Notes: generated by a model from the sequence alone, not told the origin. A stretch of DNA of 64,000 nt from Marispirochaeta sp963667435 (GCA_963667435.1 OY763414.1:3596001-3660000), one strand, 5' to 3'; counted from the stretch's first letter, positions 18,013 to 27,341 are shown. Made by a program: numbers and translations.

Positions 18013-18026
18013 AGAAGTAGATAGTA

Positions 18027-18058
18027 GAGGGTTGCCGGGAAAATGACAAGCAACCCTC
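18027..18058 (-). terminator. Hairpin between purE and signal peptidase gene
   Basis: A perfect 9-bp stem GAGGGTTGC-N14-GCAACCCTC lies between the purE stop and the signal peptidase start. It can terminate the purine operon or act in the leader of the next gene; there is no strong T-tract. Confidence 0.5.
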
Positions 18059-18070
18059 CCGCTGTTTGTA

Positions 18071-18472
18071 TCAGTTGATTTTCAGCATGCGTTCCGCAAG
18101 GTGCACCGCATTCAGCACACCCTGTTTACCTATACCCATAGTGGCGCAGGGGATTCCCTTGGGAAGCTGAAGAATGGAGAGCAGGGCGTCAATTCCGCTT
18201 AACGGGCCGGCTACAAGGGGGATTCCCAGGACCGGTTTTGAGGAGATGGATGCTACTACTCCGGGGAGGGCTGCGGAAAGGCCGGCTGCGGCAATAATTA
18301 TCTTGTAATTATCTTCATTCTCTTTGAGAAAAACCTGCAGTTCCTCAAGATTCCGGTGTGCTGAATATACCTTGAGGTCGTGACTCATGCCTTTATCCTG
18401 CATAAGATCAAGTCCGGGTTTTACTGCATCTCTGTCAGAATCGGAACCAATCAGGAACAGTATATCTTTCAT
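18071..18472 (-). CDS. purE: PurE-type AIR carboxylase / N5-CAIR mutase
   Basis: 133 residues, shorter than E. coli PurE (169). It keeps the nucleotide-binding start IGSDSDRD, the SAHR motif, and the glycine-rich loop as AAAGLSAALPGVVAS in place of the usual AAGGAAHLPGM. PurE makes CAIR in de novo purine synthesis, from N5-CAIR (class I) or from AIR plus CO2 (class II). No purK was seen in the window, and the loop deviates from both textbook classes as I know them, so the class is left open. It is the last gene of the purF-M-N-D-E run. Confidence 0.82.
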   Translation of the reverse strand: MKDILFLIGSDSDRDAVKPGLDLMQDKGMSHDLKVYSAHRNLEELQVFLKENEDNYKIIIAAAGLSAALPGVVASISSKPVLGIPLVAGPLSGIDALLSILQLPKGIPCATMGIGKQGVLNAVHLAERMLKIN

Positions 18473-18508
18473 TGTTGCTTTCTCCTTAATGATTGAACAC
18501 TCTGCCGG

Positions 18509-19768
18509 CTACTGTGCGTCCACAAAGAACTTTTTGCCGATATCCGGTCTGTACCAGCCTCCGCGGAATTTAACGTCCTTCACGGAGTCATAGGCCTTCA
18601 CCCGGGCGCTGAGCAGGCTTGATCCGAAGCCTACAACGGTAAAACAGCGTCCTCCTCCTGTAACTACAGCATCGTCGCCGTCGTTGAGGGTGGATGCATG
18701 GAAAGTCACCGACTCTTTTTCGTTTTTCTTTGGAAGCTGTTCAACCAGGGTCCCCTTGGGGTACGACCCGGGATAGCCTTCTGCCGCAATCACAACACCA
18801 AGAGCGCTGCGTTCGGATATTCGCAGGGGGAAATCTGCCAGCTTGCCGCAGGACATGGCATCAATCAGGTTTCCGAAATCAGAGTCGATAAGTGGAATGA
18901 GCACCTGAGCCTCGGGATCCCCGAAGCGAACGTTGTACTCAAGTACCTTCGGCCCATTGTCTGTCATCATAAGGCCTACATAGAGTACACCCGTGTACAT
19001 AAGGCCGTCTTTTCTGAGTCCCTCAACGGTAGGTTTCAGTACGGTCTCTTCTATTTCTGCAATCATGCTGCCGGTTACTGTGGGAACCGGACATATGGAA
19101 CCCATTCCACCGGTGTTGAGTCCGGTATCGTTTTCTCCGGCTTTTTTAAAGTCCGCGCAAGTGGGAAGAATTCGGTAGTCCTTGCCATCCATTAGAAGGA
19201 AAATAGAGATTTCATAACCGGTGAGAAATTCTTCCAGAATCAGGGCATCATCTTTCAGTACCTTCTCTGCAAAACTGAGGAGCTCGTCTTTATTGTCTGA
19301 TTCAAGAACACCCTTGCCGGCAGCAAGTCCGCTCTTTTTCAGGACAACCTTTGTGTTGCGCTTTTCAATCTCTTTCTCGAGTTGTTCGAGGGAGTGTATC
19401 TCGATACTTTCTGCAGTGGGTACATTGTTTCTGAACATGAATTCTTTGGAGAACTGTTTGCTCGATTCAAGCTGAGCCGGAACCTTCTCCGGTCCGATTG
19501 CTGTTATTCCTGCTTCCTTCAGTACATCGACAGCACCCGCGGCAAGAGGGACTTCCGGGCCGACAAATACGTGGCTTACGCCGAATTTGACTGCTGCATC
19601 GCGGATTGAAACCGGATCCTCCGGATTGACATCGGGGATATTTTCACCCAGTTCGGCTGTTCCGGCATTACCCGGGGCTATATAGAGGCCTGATATTCTT
19701 TTGCTGGCGTTAAATTTCCAGGCAAGAGCATGTTCTCGGGCTCCGGAACCTACTATTAGTACCTTCAA
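18509..19768 (-). CDS. purD: Phosphoribosylamine-glycine ligase (GAR synthetase)
   Basis: 419 residues, full length. The N-terminus VLIVGSGAREHALAW is diagnostic. The ATP-grasp core includes VVLKKSGLAAGKGV and the metal-binding end YNVRFGDPEAQ. PurD joins glycine to phosphoribosylamine using ATP, the second step of de novo purine synthesis. It sits between purN and purE on the minus strand with short gaps (67 and 36 bases). Confidence 0.96.
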   Translation of the reverse strand: MKVLIVGSGAREHALAWKFNASKRISGLYIAPGNAGTAELGENIPDVNPEDPVSIRDAAVKFGVSHVFVGPEVPLAAGAVDVLKEAGITAIGPEKVPAQLESSKQFSKEFMFRNNVPTAESIEIHSLEQLEKEIEKRNTKVVLKKSGLAAGKGVLESDNKDELLSFAEKVLKDDALILEEFLTGYEISIFLLMDGKDYRILPTCADFKKAGENDTGLNTGGMGSICPVPTVTGSMIAEIEETVLKPTVEGLRKDGLMYTGVLYVGLMMTDNGPKVLEYNVRFGDPEAQVLIPLIDSDFGNLIDAMSCGKLADFPLRISERSALGVVIAAEGYPGSYPKGTLVEQLPKKNEKESVTFHASTLNDGDDAVVTGGGRCFTVVGFGSSLLSARVKAYDSVKDVKFRGGWYRPDIGKKFFVDAQ

Positions 19769-19835
19769 AGGTTTAGCTCCTTAGATTGATATGAATTATT
19801 ACTGCTGTCTTTCGACGTGAAGACCCTAACGTGTA

Positions 19836-20417
19836 TTAAGTGTTTGCAGGGGTTGAATGTCCTTCAAGGATACTCAAGATTACCTCAGGATAGAGGCGAT
19901 GTTCAAGGGCGTGGATACGCTGTTCAAATGCTTCCAGGCTTTCCCCTTCAATGCGCGGAATTTTTCCCTGCTGTATAATCGGTCCTGTGTCCAGCCCGTA
20001 ATCTACCCGGTGAATGGTTACTCCTATCTCGGTATCCCCCGAGGCATAACTCTCTTCTATGCCATGCGTTCCCGGATACTTCGGTAAAAGGCTCGGGTGT
20101 ATGTTGATTATCTTTTCCGGATACGCGTCGATAAGGATCGGGGAAATGAGCCGCATAAACCCTGCCAGGACAATAAGATCCGGTTTATAGGCTTCAAGCC
20201 TCCGGAGAAGTTCCTGTTCAAGTTCCTGGCGGTTTGTGTTTTTCCCATAACGCAGATCTTCAATGGGAATGGATGCCTCTGCGGCACGGGTTCGTGCATA
20301 GGCGTTCTGCCTGTCACAGACCAGGACGCTTATGCGGTGTTCTGTATTTTCAAACACGTCGATGAATGCCTGAAAGTTGGATCCATTACCGGAAGCGAAG
20401 ACTGCGATATTCCCCAT
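19836..20417 (-). CDS. purN: GAR formyltransferase
   Basis: 193 residues. The phosphate loop is FASGNGSNFQAF and the folate/catalytic signature is INIHPSLLPKYPG, with the catalytic Asn-His-Asp set (N and H in this motif, Asp in GLDTGPII). It transfers a formyl group from 10-formyl-THF to GAR. The gap to purM is only 3 bases, so the two are cotranscribed. Confidence 0.95.
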   Translation of the reverse strand: MGNIAVFASGNGSNFQAFIDVFENTEHRISVLVCDRQNAYARTRAAEASIPIEDLRYGKNTNRQELEQELLRRLEAYKPDLIVLAGFMRLISPILIDAYPEKIINIHPSLLPKYPGTHGIEESYASGDTEIGVTIHRVDYGLDTGPIIQQGKIPRIEGESLEAFEQRIHALEHRLYPEVILSILEGHSTPANT

Positions 20418-20420
20418 GGA

Positions 20421-21383
20421 TTACTGCTCCCGGGGTACTACTGAACCGATAACGGAGGCTTCAATTTCTTCTCTGTCACAAAGTTCCAGAAGAGCTTCTT
20501 TCCTGTCCTCAGGAACAATCAGAGCCATGCCGATTCCCATATTGAAAACCCTGTACATTTCCTCTGTTTCAACTCCGCCTTTTTCCTGAATTGCGGTAAA
20601 AATTGCAGGGATTTTCCAGTCTCTGGTAAGTTCCGGCTTCAGATTTTCCGGGAGCACCCGGCTGATATTGCCTTCAAGTCCTCCTCCGGTAATATGGGCC
20701 GCTCCGAAGATCAGCTCTGCATCGATAATGGGGGAGAGTTCTTTTATGTAGATTTTTGTCGGCATTAGAAGTTCCCGGAAAAGTTCCGGATCCTTTTCGG
20801 TTATAGCCTTTCTGGCCAGGGACAGCCCGTTTGAGTGGATCCCGGAAGAAGGCAGACCGATAATTATATCGCCTACCTGCATCTTCTCCTTCACCGGGAG
20901 CATTCGACTCTTTTCTACCATACCCACTGCGAATCCCGCCAGGTCAAACTCATCTTTGGCATAAAGGTCGGGCATTTCCGCTGTTTCTCCACCCGCAAGA
21001 CGGCACTCCGCCTGTTCGCAGCCTTCAATAACTCCCCGAACCAGTGGATGGAGGATTTTATCGTCAAGGCCGCCGACAGCGATATAGTCAAGGAACAGCA
21101 TGGGCCTGGCTCCGCAGACAATCAGGTCGTTAACGCTCATGGCAACCAGGTCGATTCCGACGGTATCGTAGATGCCCAGCTTCTGGGCAACTATCAATTT
21201 GGTGCCTACACCGTCGGTACAGGAGAGCAGAACCGGCTCCTTATAGCCGGTCATGTCGAGCTCGATGCCTCCTGCAAAACCACCGATTCCAGGCCCCAGG
21301 GCCGGAGATTTTATGGATGCAATAAATCGGGCAAAACGGTCGCCACCTTCTATATCTACGCCCGCGTCTTTATAAGTACTCAT
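20421..21383 (-). CDS. purM: AIR synthetase
   Basis: 320 residues. It has the PurM motifs DGVGTKLIVAQ, CRLAGGETAEMPDLY and GLPSSGIHSNGLSLAR, and the nucleotide-binding segment AHITGGGLEGNISRVL. The enzyme closes FGAM to AIR with ATP. The start is ATG with GGAG-type bases upstream, 31 bases after the purF stop. Confidence 0.96.
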   Translation of the reverse strand: MSTYKDAGVDIEGGDRFARFIASIKSPALGPGIGGFAGGIELDMTGYKEPVLLSCTDGVGTKLIVAQKLGIYDTVGIDLVAMSVNDLIVCGARPMLFLDYIAVGGLDDKILHPLVRGVIEGCEQAECRLAGGETAEMPDLYAKDEFDLAGFAVGMVEKSRMLPVKEKMQVGDIIIGLPSSGIHSNGLSLARKAITEKDPELFRELLMPTKIYIKELSPIIDAELIFGAAHITGGGLEGNISRVLPENLKPELTRDWKIPAIFTAIQEKGGVETEEMYRVFNMGIGMALIVPEDRKEALLELCDREEIEASVIGSVVPREQ

Positions 21384-21414
21384 ATGAAACTCCTGTTCTG
21401 TTTTCCGGAGACCG

Positions 21415-22827
21415 TCAGCCGCACGAGCCGGCTCCGCTTACATCAAGGGGGTATTCGCCTGAAAAACAGGCATAGCAGTAGCCGTTTCCGTCCTTCAGGC
21501 ATTCATGCAGCCGTTTTCGTGAAAGGAATCTGACCGAATCTGCATTGATGTGGGCTGCAATCTCTACGGGGGTTTTACTGTTTGAAATAAGTTCTTCCCG
21601 TGTGGGAATATCTATGCCGTAAAAACAGGGATATTTTATTTCAGGAGAGGAGAGCCGGAGGTGAACTTCCGCTGCACCGGCCTCACGCATAAGCTGTATC
21701 AGGATTCGGCTGGTTGTGCCCCTGACCAGTGAATCATCTATGAGAATCACTTTTTTGCCCCTTACAGCTTCCCTTACAGGGTGCAGCTTCATGCGAACTG
21801 CAAGCTCTCTCTGAGAGGTTGTAGGCATGATGAAGGACCGTCCGGCATAATGGTTTCGGGTAAGACCCTGCTCAAGTTGAATACCCGATTGCTCCGCATA
21901 GCCCAGTGCGGCACTGTTTCCTGAGTCGGGTACGGGAATAACCATATCTCCCTCAACTGTCTCATCCAGTGCAAGAGCGGCTCCCATTGCCTTGCGTTTC
22001 AGGTGGACAGATTCGTCGAAAACAAGGGAGTCAGGACGGGCAAAGTAGATCAGCTCAAAGACACATCGCTTCAGCGGAGACGCCGGAGGGGCGAACTGTT
22101 CACTTCGCAGGCCCTTGCTGTCGATCCAGATCATTTCCCCGGGTTTAACCTCCCGGAATTGACGGATTTTCAGGATATCCAGGGCGCAGGTTTCTGATGC
22201 CACTGCAGTAACTCCACCGTCAAAGCCAATATAGAGGGGTCGGAAACCCCATGGGTCACGGAAGGCGATCAGAGAGTCTTCGTGGATCATTACTATACTG
22301 AAAGCTCCTTCCAGACGAGATAGGGTCTCCTTCAGGGCAGAGGTGAAATCGGGCTGCCTGGATCTTGCAATCATATGCAGGATTAGTTCCGTATCGGCGG
22401 AACTTTGAAAAATCTGTCCACCATCATAGAGTTCATCGCTGATGCAGGATGCATTTGATATGTTACCGTTGTGAGCGATTGCTATTGAACCTTTGTTGCA
22501 GCTTGCAGTAAAGGGCTGGGCGTTTTCAATGCGGTTACCTCCCCGGGTCGAATACCGGACATGGCCGATGCCGACTGTGGAAGGGTGGGGCTTTTTCAGA
22601 TAACGTGCGAGTACGGACGAGACCATTCCCAGGTCTTTATAGGTAACTATACGGCCTGTTCCATCTTCAGGAGTCTCTTTTCTGTATGATATTCCCGCAC
22701 TTTCCTGCCCCCTGTGCTGAAGGGCAAAAAGTCCGTAGAAAAGTTTTTCAGGAATGTTATCGGGGTTTGCGCTGTGGATACCCACAACCCCGCAATGATG
22801 TCTGGGGGAGTCAGTAGCTGGTTCCAT
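21415..22827 (-). CDS. purF: Amidophosphoribosyltransferase
   Basis: 470 residues from the ATG at 22827, chosen because it leaves an 11-residue propeptide before the catalytic Cys12 (RHHCGVVGIHS). The earlier in-frame start at 22881 would add unrelated sequence. The N-terminal glutaminase has VRYSTRGGN and AHNGNISN. The PRPP-binding site is VILIDDSLVRGTTSRILI. The propeptide and overall type match the B. subtilis, iron-sulfur-containing PurF class, with Cys in CVFELIYFARPDS and CYACFSGEYP near the C-terminus. This is the committed first step of purine synthesis and the promoter-proximal gene of the purine run. Confidence 0.95.
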   Translation of the reverse strand: MEPATDSPRHHCGVVGIHSANPDNIPEKLFYGLFALQHRGQESAGISYRKETPEDGTGRIVTYKDLGMVSSVLARYLKKPHPSTVGIGHVRYSTRGGNRIENAQPFTASCNKGSIAIAHNGNISNASCISDELYDGGQIFQSSADTELILHMIARSRQPDFTSALKETLSRLEGAFSIVMIHEDSLIAFRDPWGFRPLYIGFDGGVTAVASETCALDILKIRQFREVKPGEMIWIDSKGLRSEQFAPPASPLKRCVFELIYFARPDSLVFDESVHLKRKAMGAALALDETVEGDMVIPVPDSGNSAALGYAEQSGIQLEQGLTRNHYAGRSFIMPTTSQRELAVRMKLHPVREAVRGKKVILIDDSLVRGTTSRILIQLMREAGAAEVHLRLSSPEIKYPCFYGIDIPTREELISNSKTPVEIAAHINADSVRFLSRKRLHECLKDGNGYCYACFSGEYPLDVSGAGSCG

Positions 22828-22885
22828 TGAGAAGATATACCACCCTTTGCGCTGTCTGGTCAACAAGCCGGGAATCAGCAAACGA

Positions 22886-22956
22886 CAGAGGCCCCGGAGG
22901 GGGCGGGAAAACGACTCTTTGATCTGTTATTTTCCGCTCTCCGTCCGGGGGCTCTG
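22886..22956. repeat. Long imperfect hairpin between talarate dehydratase gene and purF
   Basis: The arms CAGAGGCCCCGGAG...GCGGGAAAA and TTTTCCGCTCTC...GTCCGGGGGCTCTG pair over about 26 bp with a few mismatches around an 18-base loop. On the minus strand it lies 24 bases after the dehydratase stop and about 60 bases before the purF start. It could terminate the former, act in the purF leader, or be a mobile palindromic repeat. No known purine riboswitch core was recognised. Confidence 0.6.
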
Positions 22957-22979
22957 ATCTGGAATTATCTATACAAATG

Positions 22980-24117
22980 CTATTTGCTGATGAGTGTGGT
23001 GTCCCGGGTGTATTTGCGTGCCGTTTCACTTAAGGTGAATCCGAGTCCGTTGCCTGTGGGCAGATACATCCGGCCGTCTTTGATCTCCAGACGTTCATTG
23101 AACAGAGGTTCAAGCCATTCAAAATGCTCAACCCAGGGTTCACTGGGATAACATGCGCTGGTATGGATATGTATTTCCATAACAAAATGAGGTGCCATCC
23201 CGAGGCCTTCCTGAGCTGCTTGACTTGCCAGTTCCAGGTAAGGTGTAATTCCACCGATTCTTGGTACATCCGGCTGCAGAATGTCAATTGAATGGTTTTC
23301 AATCAACTTTTTATGCTCCGTCACACTGGACAGCATTTCTCCGGTAGCAATCGGTGTGTCCAGTTCCGCTGCAAGCATTGCATGTCCCTCTGCATCGTAG
23401 GTATTCAGCGGCTCTTCTATCCATACAAGATTGAATTCTTCAACGCTTCTCCCGAAACGCATGGCCGTGATCCTGTCCCACTGCTGATTAGCATCAATCA
23501 TAATGGGAACATCATCACCCAGAGCTTTCCGCAGGGCTTTTACCCGCTGGTAATCTTTCTGAAAGTCAGGCTGACCGACTTTCATTTTGATTCCTCTTAT
23601 TCCCCTGGCCAGAGAAGCCTGAGTTTTCTCAATTACCTCTTCAATGGAGGCTTGAAGATATCCTCCGGAGATATTGTAGCAGGGTACAGAATCCCGGTAT
23701 GAGCCCATTAGCTTTGAAAGGGGAAGATTTGCCCGTTTGGCTTTCATCTCCCACAGGGCAGTATCGATTGCGGCTATGGTTTGTACTGCTATTCCGCTTT
23801 TTCCTACTGAGGCTCCCGCCCACATGAGTTTATCCCAGATTTTTGCAATATCGTTGGGGTCATCACCTATAATGAGGGGGGGCTATCTCTCTGGCATGTG
23901 CATACTGGCTATCGCCTCCAACCCTGAGGGAATAGCTGAATCCCATGCCGGAAAAACCCTGTTCTGTTTCAATTTCCGCAAACAGCAGTGAAACATCTTT
24001 CAGTGGCTTCTGGCGTCCGGTAAGAACCTTGGCATCACTCACCGGTATGGTAAGTGGAAGAAGGGCTGTTGATAGTTTGATTGAACGTATGGCGTCGCAT
24101 TGAGTTAATTTGTTCAT
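22980..24117 (-). pseudogene. L-talarate/galactarate dehydratase-like gene, frameshifted
   Basis: Two reading frames together encode one enolase-superfamily enzyme of about 380 residues. The 5' part (from ATG 24117, RBS AGGAGA) has TIPVSDAKVLTGRQKPL and SYSLRVGG. The 3' part (stop at 22980) has the Mg/catalytic motifs IKMKVGQPDF, MIDANQQWD, WIEEPL, ATGEML and APHFVMEIHIH. From memory these strings match the Salmonella talarate/galactarate dehydratase closely. The frames join at a run of seven G on the plus strand (23876-23882). Removing one G restores EIAPLIIGDDPNDIAKIWDKL across the junction. It could be a decayed gene, a slippage-switched gene or a base-call error. The enzyme dehydrates hexarates. 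Confidence 0.82.
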
Positions 24118-24216
24118 TGGGGTCTCCTGATGTTGTTTTAATTTTAATAATGTATGCAAAATATGCTATAAAAATTTCAGCAAAAATTTGTACTATAAAC
24201 ACAAAACATCACAGAA

Positions 24217-25221
24217 TTATTCAGCCGGCTCTGTTTCAAGCTCGGCAAGGAAGTCTCTGAAATAGCCGCGATACTGATCCGCGCTTTCGCAGTGTACCAG
24301 ATTGTTGCGGAAGGCAGCTGAGCCGGGAATTCCTTTTGAGTAGGCACAAAGCTGTTTTTTCATCTCTTTAATGGCGGTTCGCTCAGGTTTAGTTTCCAGG
24401 ACCCGTTCCAGATGTGCCAGTGCCGTCTCTATTTTTTCTTTTGCCCTAGCTGTTGGAATGGTGGTGCCGGAGGCAAGCCGGGAACGGATTTCTCTGAAGA
24501 GAAACGGATTGCCTATGCCGCCTCTGGCGATCATGATGCCGTCGCAGCCGGTCTCTGTAAGCATTTTTTCAGCGTCCTCCGCGCTGAAGATATCACCGTT
24601 GCCGATTACCGGAATCTCCAGTTTCTGTTTGAGTTTGGCAATCTTGTCCCAGTCTGCACTGCCGCCGTAGGCCTGGCTTCTGGTCCTGCCGTGCATGGTT
24701 ACGCACACCGCACCTGCGTCCTGGGCCCGGAGTCCTGCCTCCAGAAAGGTGTAGGAGTTGTGGTCCCATCCAGTCCGGATTTTCACGCTTACCGGGATAT
24801 CTGTTCCCCTTCGTACAGCCGCGACAAGCCTGCCGATTTTTTCGGGATCTTTCATGAGGGCGGCGCCGGCGCCATTTTTTATAACTTTTGGCACCGGGCA
24901 TCCGCAGTTGATATCGATAACAGCCGGCTTCCACGGGGCAAGCAACGCTGCTGCCGGTTCTGCAGCTTCTTCGGAGGAGGTAAATATCTGAATTCCGTAG
25001 ATATCTTCGTTGTCACCCCGTTTCAGGAGATCGAAGGTTTTGCTGTTGTCTCTGATCAGGGCTTCACAGGAGACCATTTCTGTATAACAGAGAGATGCTC
25101 CGAAAGAGCGTGCACATTCGCGGAAGGCTCTATCTGTGTACCCCGCAAGTGGGGCACACAGAAGGTTGCCGTCTGTGGTTACAGAGCCTAAGGTAAGGGG
25201 GTGGAAAAGATTTGAGGCCAC
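24217..25221 (-). CDS. dusB: tRNA-dihydrouridine synthase (DusB type)
   Basis: 334 residues. It is a TIM-barrel flavoenzyme with LCAPLAGYTDRAFR at the start and IDINCGCPVPKVIKNGAGAA containing the catalytic cysteine. FMN/tRNA motifs are VSVKIRTGW, TMHGRTRSQAYGGSADW and IGNGDIFSAEDA, with GIMIARGGIGNPFLF in the phosphate-binding part. It reduces uridines in the tRNA D-loop using NADPH. The gene begins 12 bases downstream of the tatD stop, forming a tatD-dusB pair on the minus strand. Confidence 0.93.
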   Translation of the reverse strand: MASNLFHPLTLGSVTTDGNLLCAPLAGYTDRAFRECARSFGASLCYTEMVSCEALIRDNSKTFDLLKRGDNEDIYGIQIFTSSEEAAEPAAALLAPWKPAVIDINCGCPVPKVIKNGAGAALMKDPEKIGRLVAAVRRGTDIPVSVKIRTGWDHNSYTFLEAGLRAQDAGAVCVTMHGRTRSQAYGGSADWDKIAKLKQKLEIPVIGNGDIFSAEDAEKMLTETGCDGIMIARGGIGNPFLFREIRSRLASGTTIPTARAKEKIETALAHLERVLETKPERTAIKEMKKQLCAYSKGIPGSAAFRNNLVHCESADQYRGYFRDFLAELETEPAE

Positions 25222-25233
25222 GCCTTGACTGTT

Positions 25234-26007
25234 CTACTCCTGGATACCGAAAAATCGGCATGCATTATCGTAGAGAATATCCGACATCTCCTCTTTATCA
25301 ATTCCCCGGAGTTCGGCAAGGAACTCGGCGGTAGATCCGATATAGGACGGCTTGTTGCGTTTTCCCCGGTAGGCTGCAGGCACCATAAAGGGACTCTCCG
25401 ACTCAATAAGCATACGCTCCAGAGGCATGTTGAGAGCGGTTTCATGCAGATTCTTTGCGTTTCTGTAGGTAACATTACCTGCAAAAGAGATGTAAAGATT
25501 CAGCTCCAGGGCTTTCTGGGCATACTGCCAGTCTTCGGAGTAGCAGTGGAGTACTCCACCTTTGTCCGGAAGTTTTTCCCGGAGGATTTCAAGAACATCC
25601 TGGCCGGCTTCCCTGTTGTGAATAATGACAGGAAAATCAAGCTTGGAGGCAATTTCCAGCTGCCGGATAAAGAGCTCTATCTGGCTGTCCCGGTTGCCGA
25701 ATTTCCGAAAATAATCGAGTCCGATTTCTCCGATAGCCACAATTCGATCAAATGCGGCACCCTCGATAACTTTTCTTTCCCATTCCTTACCGGGATGCGC
25801 AACTTCTGAGGGAGAAACGCCGATGCTGTGATATATATGGTTAGCAGTTTTCAGATTTTCATATACCTGAAAAAAATCCTGCAGATTATTGCAGATGGAG
25901 ACAATATGCTGAACCCCGGCTTGTTTGGCTTCGGAAACAATTATAAGCTGATCAATGGGGTCCTCATTGATAAGCCCTATATGAGCGTGAGTGTCAAAAA
26001 ACTTCAT
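25234..26007 (-). CDS. tatD: TatD-family metal-dependent hydrolase
   Basis: 257 residues from the ATG at 26007, chosen because MKFFDTHAHIG is the family N-terminus. The longer in-frame start at 26115 adds non-homologous sequence. The metal ligands appear as His7/His9 (DTHAH), Glu94 (GEIGLDYFR), His130 (IIHNREA) and His154 (LHCYSE). The usual ETDSP is ESESP, so the metal-binding Asp is Glu204. TatD proteins are metal-dependent nucleases or deoxyribonucleases of uncertain physiological role. It is transcribed away from the M23 genes. Confidence 0.9.
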   Translation of the reverse strand: MKFFDTHAHIGLINEDPIDQLIIVSEAKQAGVQHIVSICNNLQDFFQVYENLKTANHIYHSIGVSPSEVAHPGKEWERKVIEGAAFDRIVAIGEIGLDYFRKFGNRDSQIELFIRQLEIASKLDFPVIIHNREAGQDVLEILREKLPDKGGVLHCYSEDWQYAQKALELNLYISFAGNVTYRNAKNLHETALNMPLERMLIESESPFMVPAAYRGKRNKPSYIGSTAEFLAELRGIDKEEMSDILYDNACRFFGIQE

Positions 26008-26167
26008 GTTGGCATCCAGTGTGTGAGGATTACGCAGACTCGTGGCGTATACAAGCCCAAAATACCACGAAGTACTGACGTCGTCAATAATTATTTGACA
26101 ATGTTTTAGTTGCATGGTACTTTAAGTGCAATTTTCATGTAAAATCTGCAGTTCTCAGGGAGTTATT

Positions 26168-27184
26168 GTGTCTCCGGCAAATCATTATAAAAAATTTGAA
26201 CGTAAATTGTTATATGCAGTGGGAAAGACCTTTCTTGCTGTTTATCTGTTTCTGCGGATTCATGTATTTGTAAAACTTGTTAACCTTGTACGACATCGTT
26301 TTACCGTCCTGATAGTACCCTTCTCGGAAAAAAAGGTATTTTCTCTCAGGATTTCGATGCATGCGATTATATTTATTTCCATCCTATGTGCTGGCATGGG
26401 TGCTTTTCTGCTTTATTATTCGCTAAGTATTTCGGAGATCCAGGTATCATATCTTGAGAATACGAAGGCTCAGGCAGATGCTCGACTGGATCTACAGAAG
26501 CTTCACGACGGCATTCAGGATCTAAAAGACAATTCAAGAGTTTTTGAGGGGTCAGTAAACGGAATGCTTTCGACGTTGGGCTTGTCGCATCAGGACAACA
26601 TCCGGTCAACCGAGGACGGTTTTCTGTCTGAATATTTTGGCAGAAGCTCTGCTGCCGAAGATGTTCTTGCAGGTGATTTAAGTGATCTGAGAAGTCTGAC
26701 TCTGTTACTGGATGATTCGTCAAAATCTCTGGACAGTATTTCCGGTCTTTTATCTTCTCAGGGAATGCTTTTATATGATTTACCCTCCATATGGCCGATC
26801 GAGGGCGGTATTGGGCGCATTACCACTCCCTTTGGACCGACAGAAGATTGTTTTACCGGTCAGACGTACCTGCACAAGGGGATTGATATAGGATATGGAT
26901 ATGACGCTCCTATAATTGCAACAGCTAATGGAAAAGTAGTGAGCAGGCGATATGAACCGCTGAACTACGGGAATGTTGTAATGGTGCGTCATAATTTTGG
27001 CTTTTATACCGTGTACGGTCACATGAACAAAGTGTTTGTTCATGAGGGGGATACTGTTGTTCAGGGTCAGCGTATTGGTCTGATGGGATCAACCGGGAAG
27101 TCTTCGGGGCCGCATCTGCATTATGAGGTGCGCCTTGGTCCACAGCAGGTAATCGATCCTTCCCGGTTTCTTAAAATCAAATAG
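26168..27184 (+). CDS. M23-family peptidoglycan endopeptidase (first copy)
   Basis: 338 residues from a GTG with CAGGGAG upstream. This start matches the N-terminus of the paralogue downstream (VSPANHYKKFE versus SPANQYKKVE). A cytoplasmic N-terminus ends in RHRFTVLIVPFSEKKVF. One membrane helix (about 58-82) and a coiled coil (about 90-130) follow. The LytM domain (about 215-335) has zinc ligands in LHKGIDIGYGYD and GPHLHYEVR. Family members cut peptide cross-links in the wall from the periplasmic side. It sits divergently from tatD and upstream of a close copy and a bactofilin, suggesting a cell-shape role. Confidence 0.9.
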   Translation: MSPANHYKKFERKLLYAVGKTFLAVYLFLRIHVFVKLVNLVRHRFTVLIVPFSEKKVFSLRISMHAIIFISILCAGMGAFLLYYSLSISEIQVSYLENTKAQADARLDLQKLHDGIQDLKDNSRVFEGSVNGMLSTLGLSHQDNIRSTEDGFLSEYFGRSSAAEDVLAGDLSDLRSLTLLLDDSSKSLDSISGLLSSQGMLLYDLPSIWPIEGGIGRITTPFGPTEDCFTGQTYLHKGIDIGYGYDAPIIATANGKVVSRRYEPLNYGNVVMVRHNFGFYTVYGHMNKVFVHEGDTVVQGQRIGLMGSTGKSSGPHLHYEVRLGPQQVIDPSRFLKIK

Positions 27185-27341
27185 CCAAACTTTTTACGTG
27201 TAAGAACCTTGTTTTTCATTCCAGTATTATGGATGATAATGCCGATACTATATAGGAATGGAGTTAAAACTTTTCAATTTTAAAGATTCTCTCCCATTTC
27301 TATTCAGATCTGAATGTTTATACGGGCTTCGCTGTATAGAT

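Noticed and set aside
20835..21533. Plus-strand frame (232 codons) over purM
   Set aside because: No family pattern, fully antisense to a certain gene, extends over the purF end.
23876..23882. Programmed ribosomal frameshift at the G run of the dehydratase gene
   Set aside because: The mRNA has seven C, not a standard slippery heptamer, and no stimulatory structure or SD-like sequence is apparent. A mutation or sequencing error is simpler, though not excluded.
24412..25191. Plus-strand frame (259 codons) over dusB
   Set aside because: Antisense shadow of dusB with no recognisable domain.
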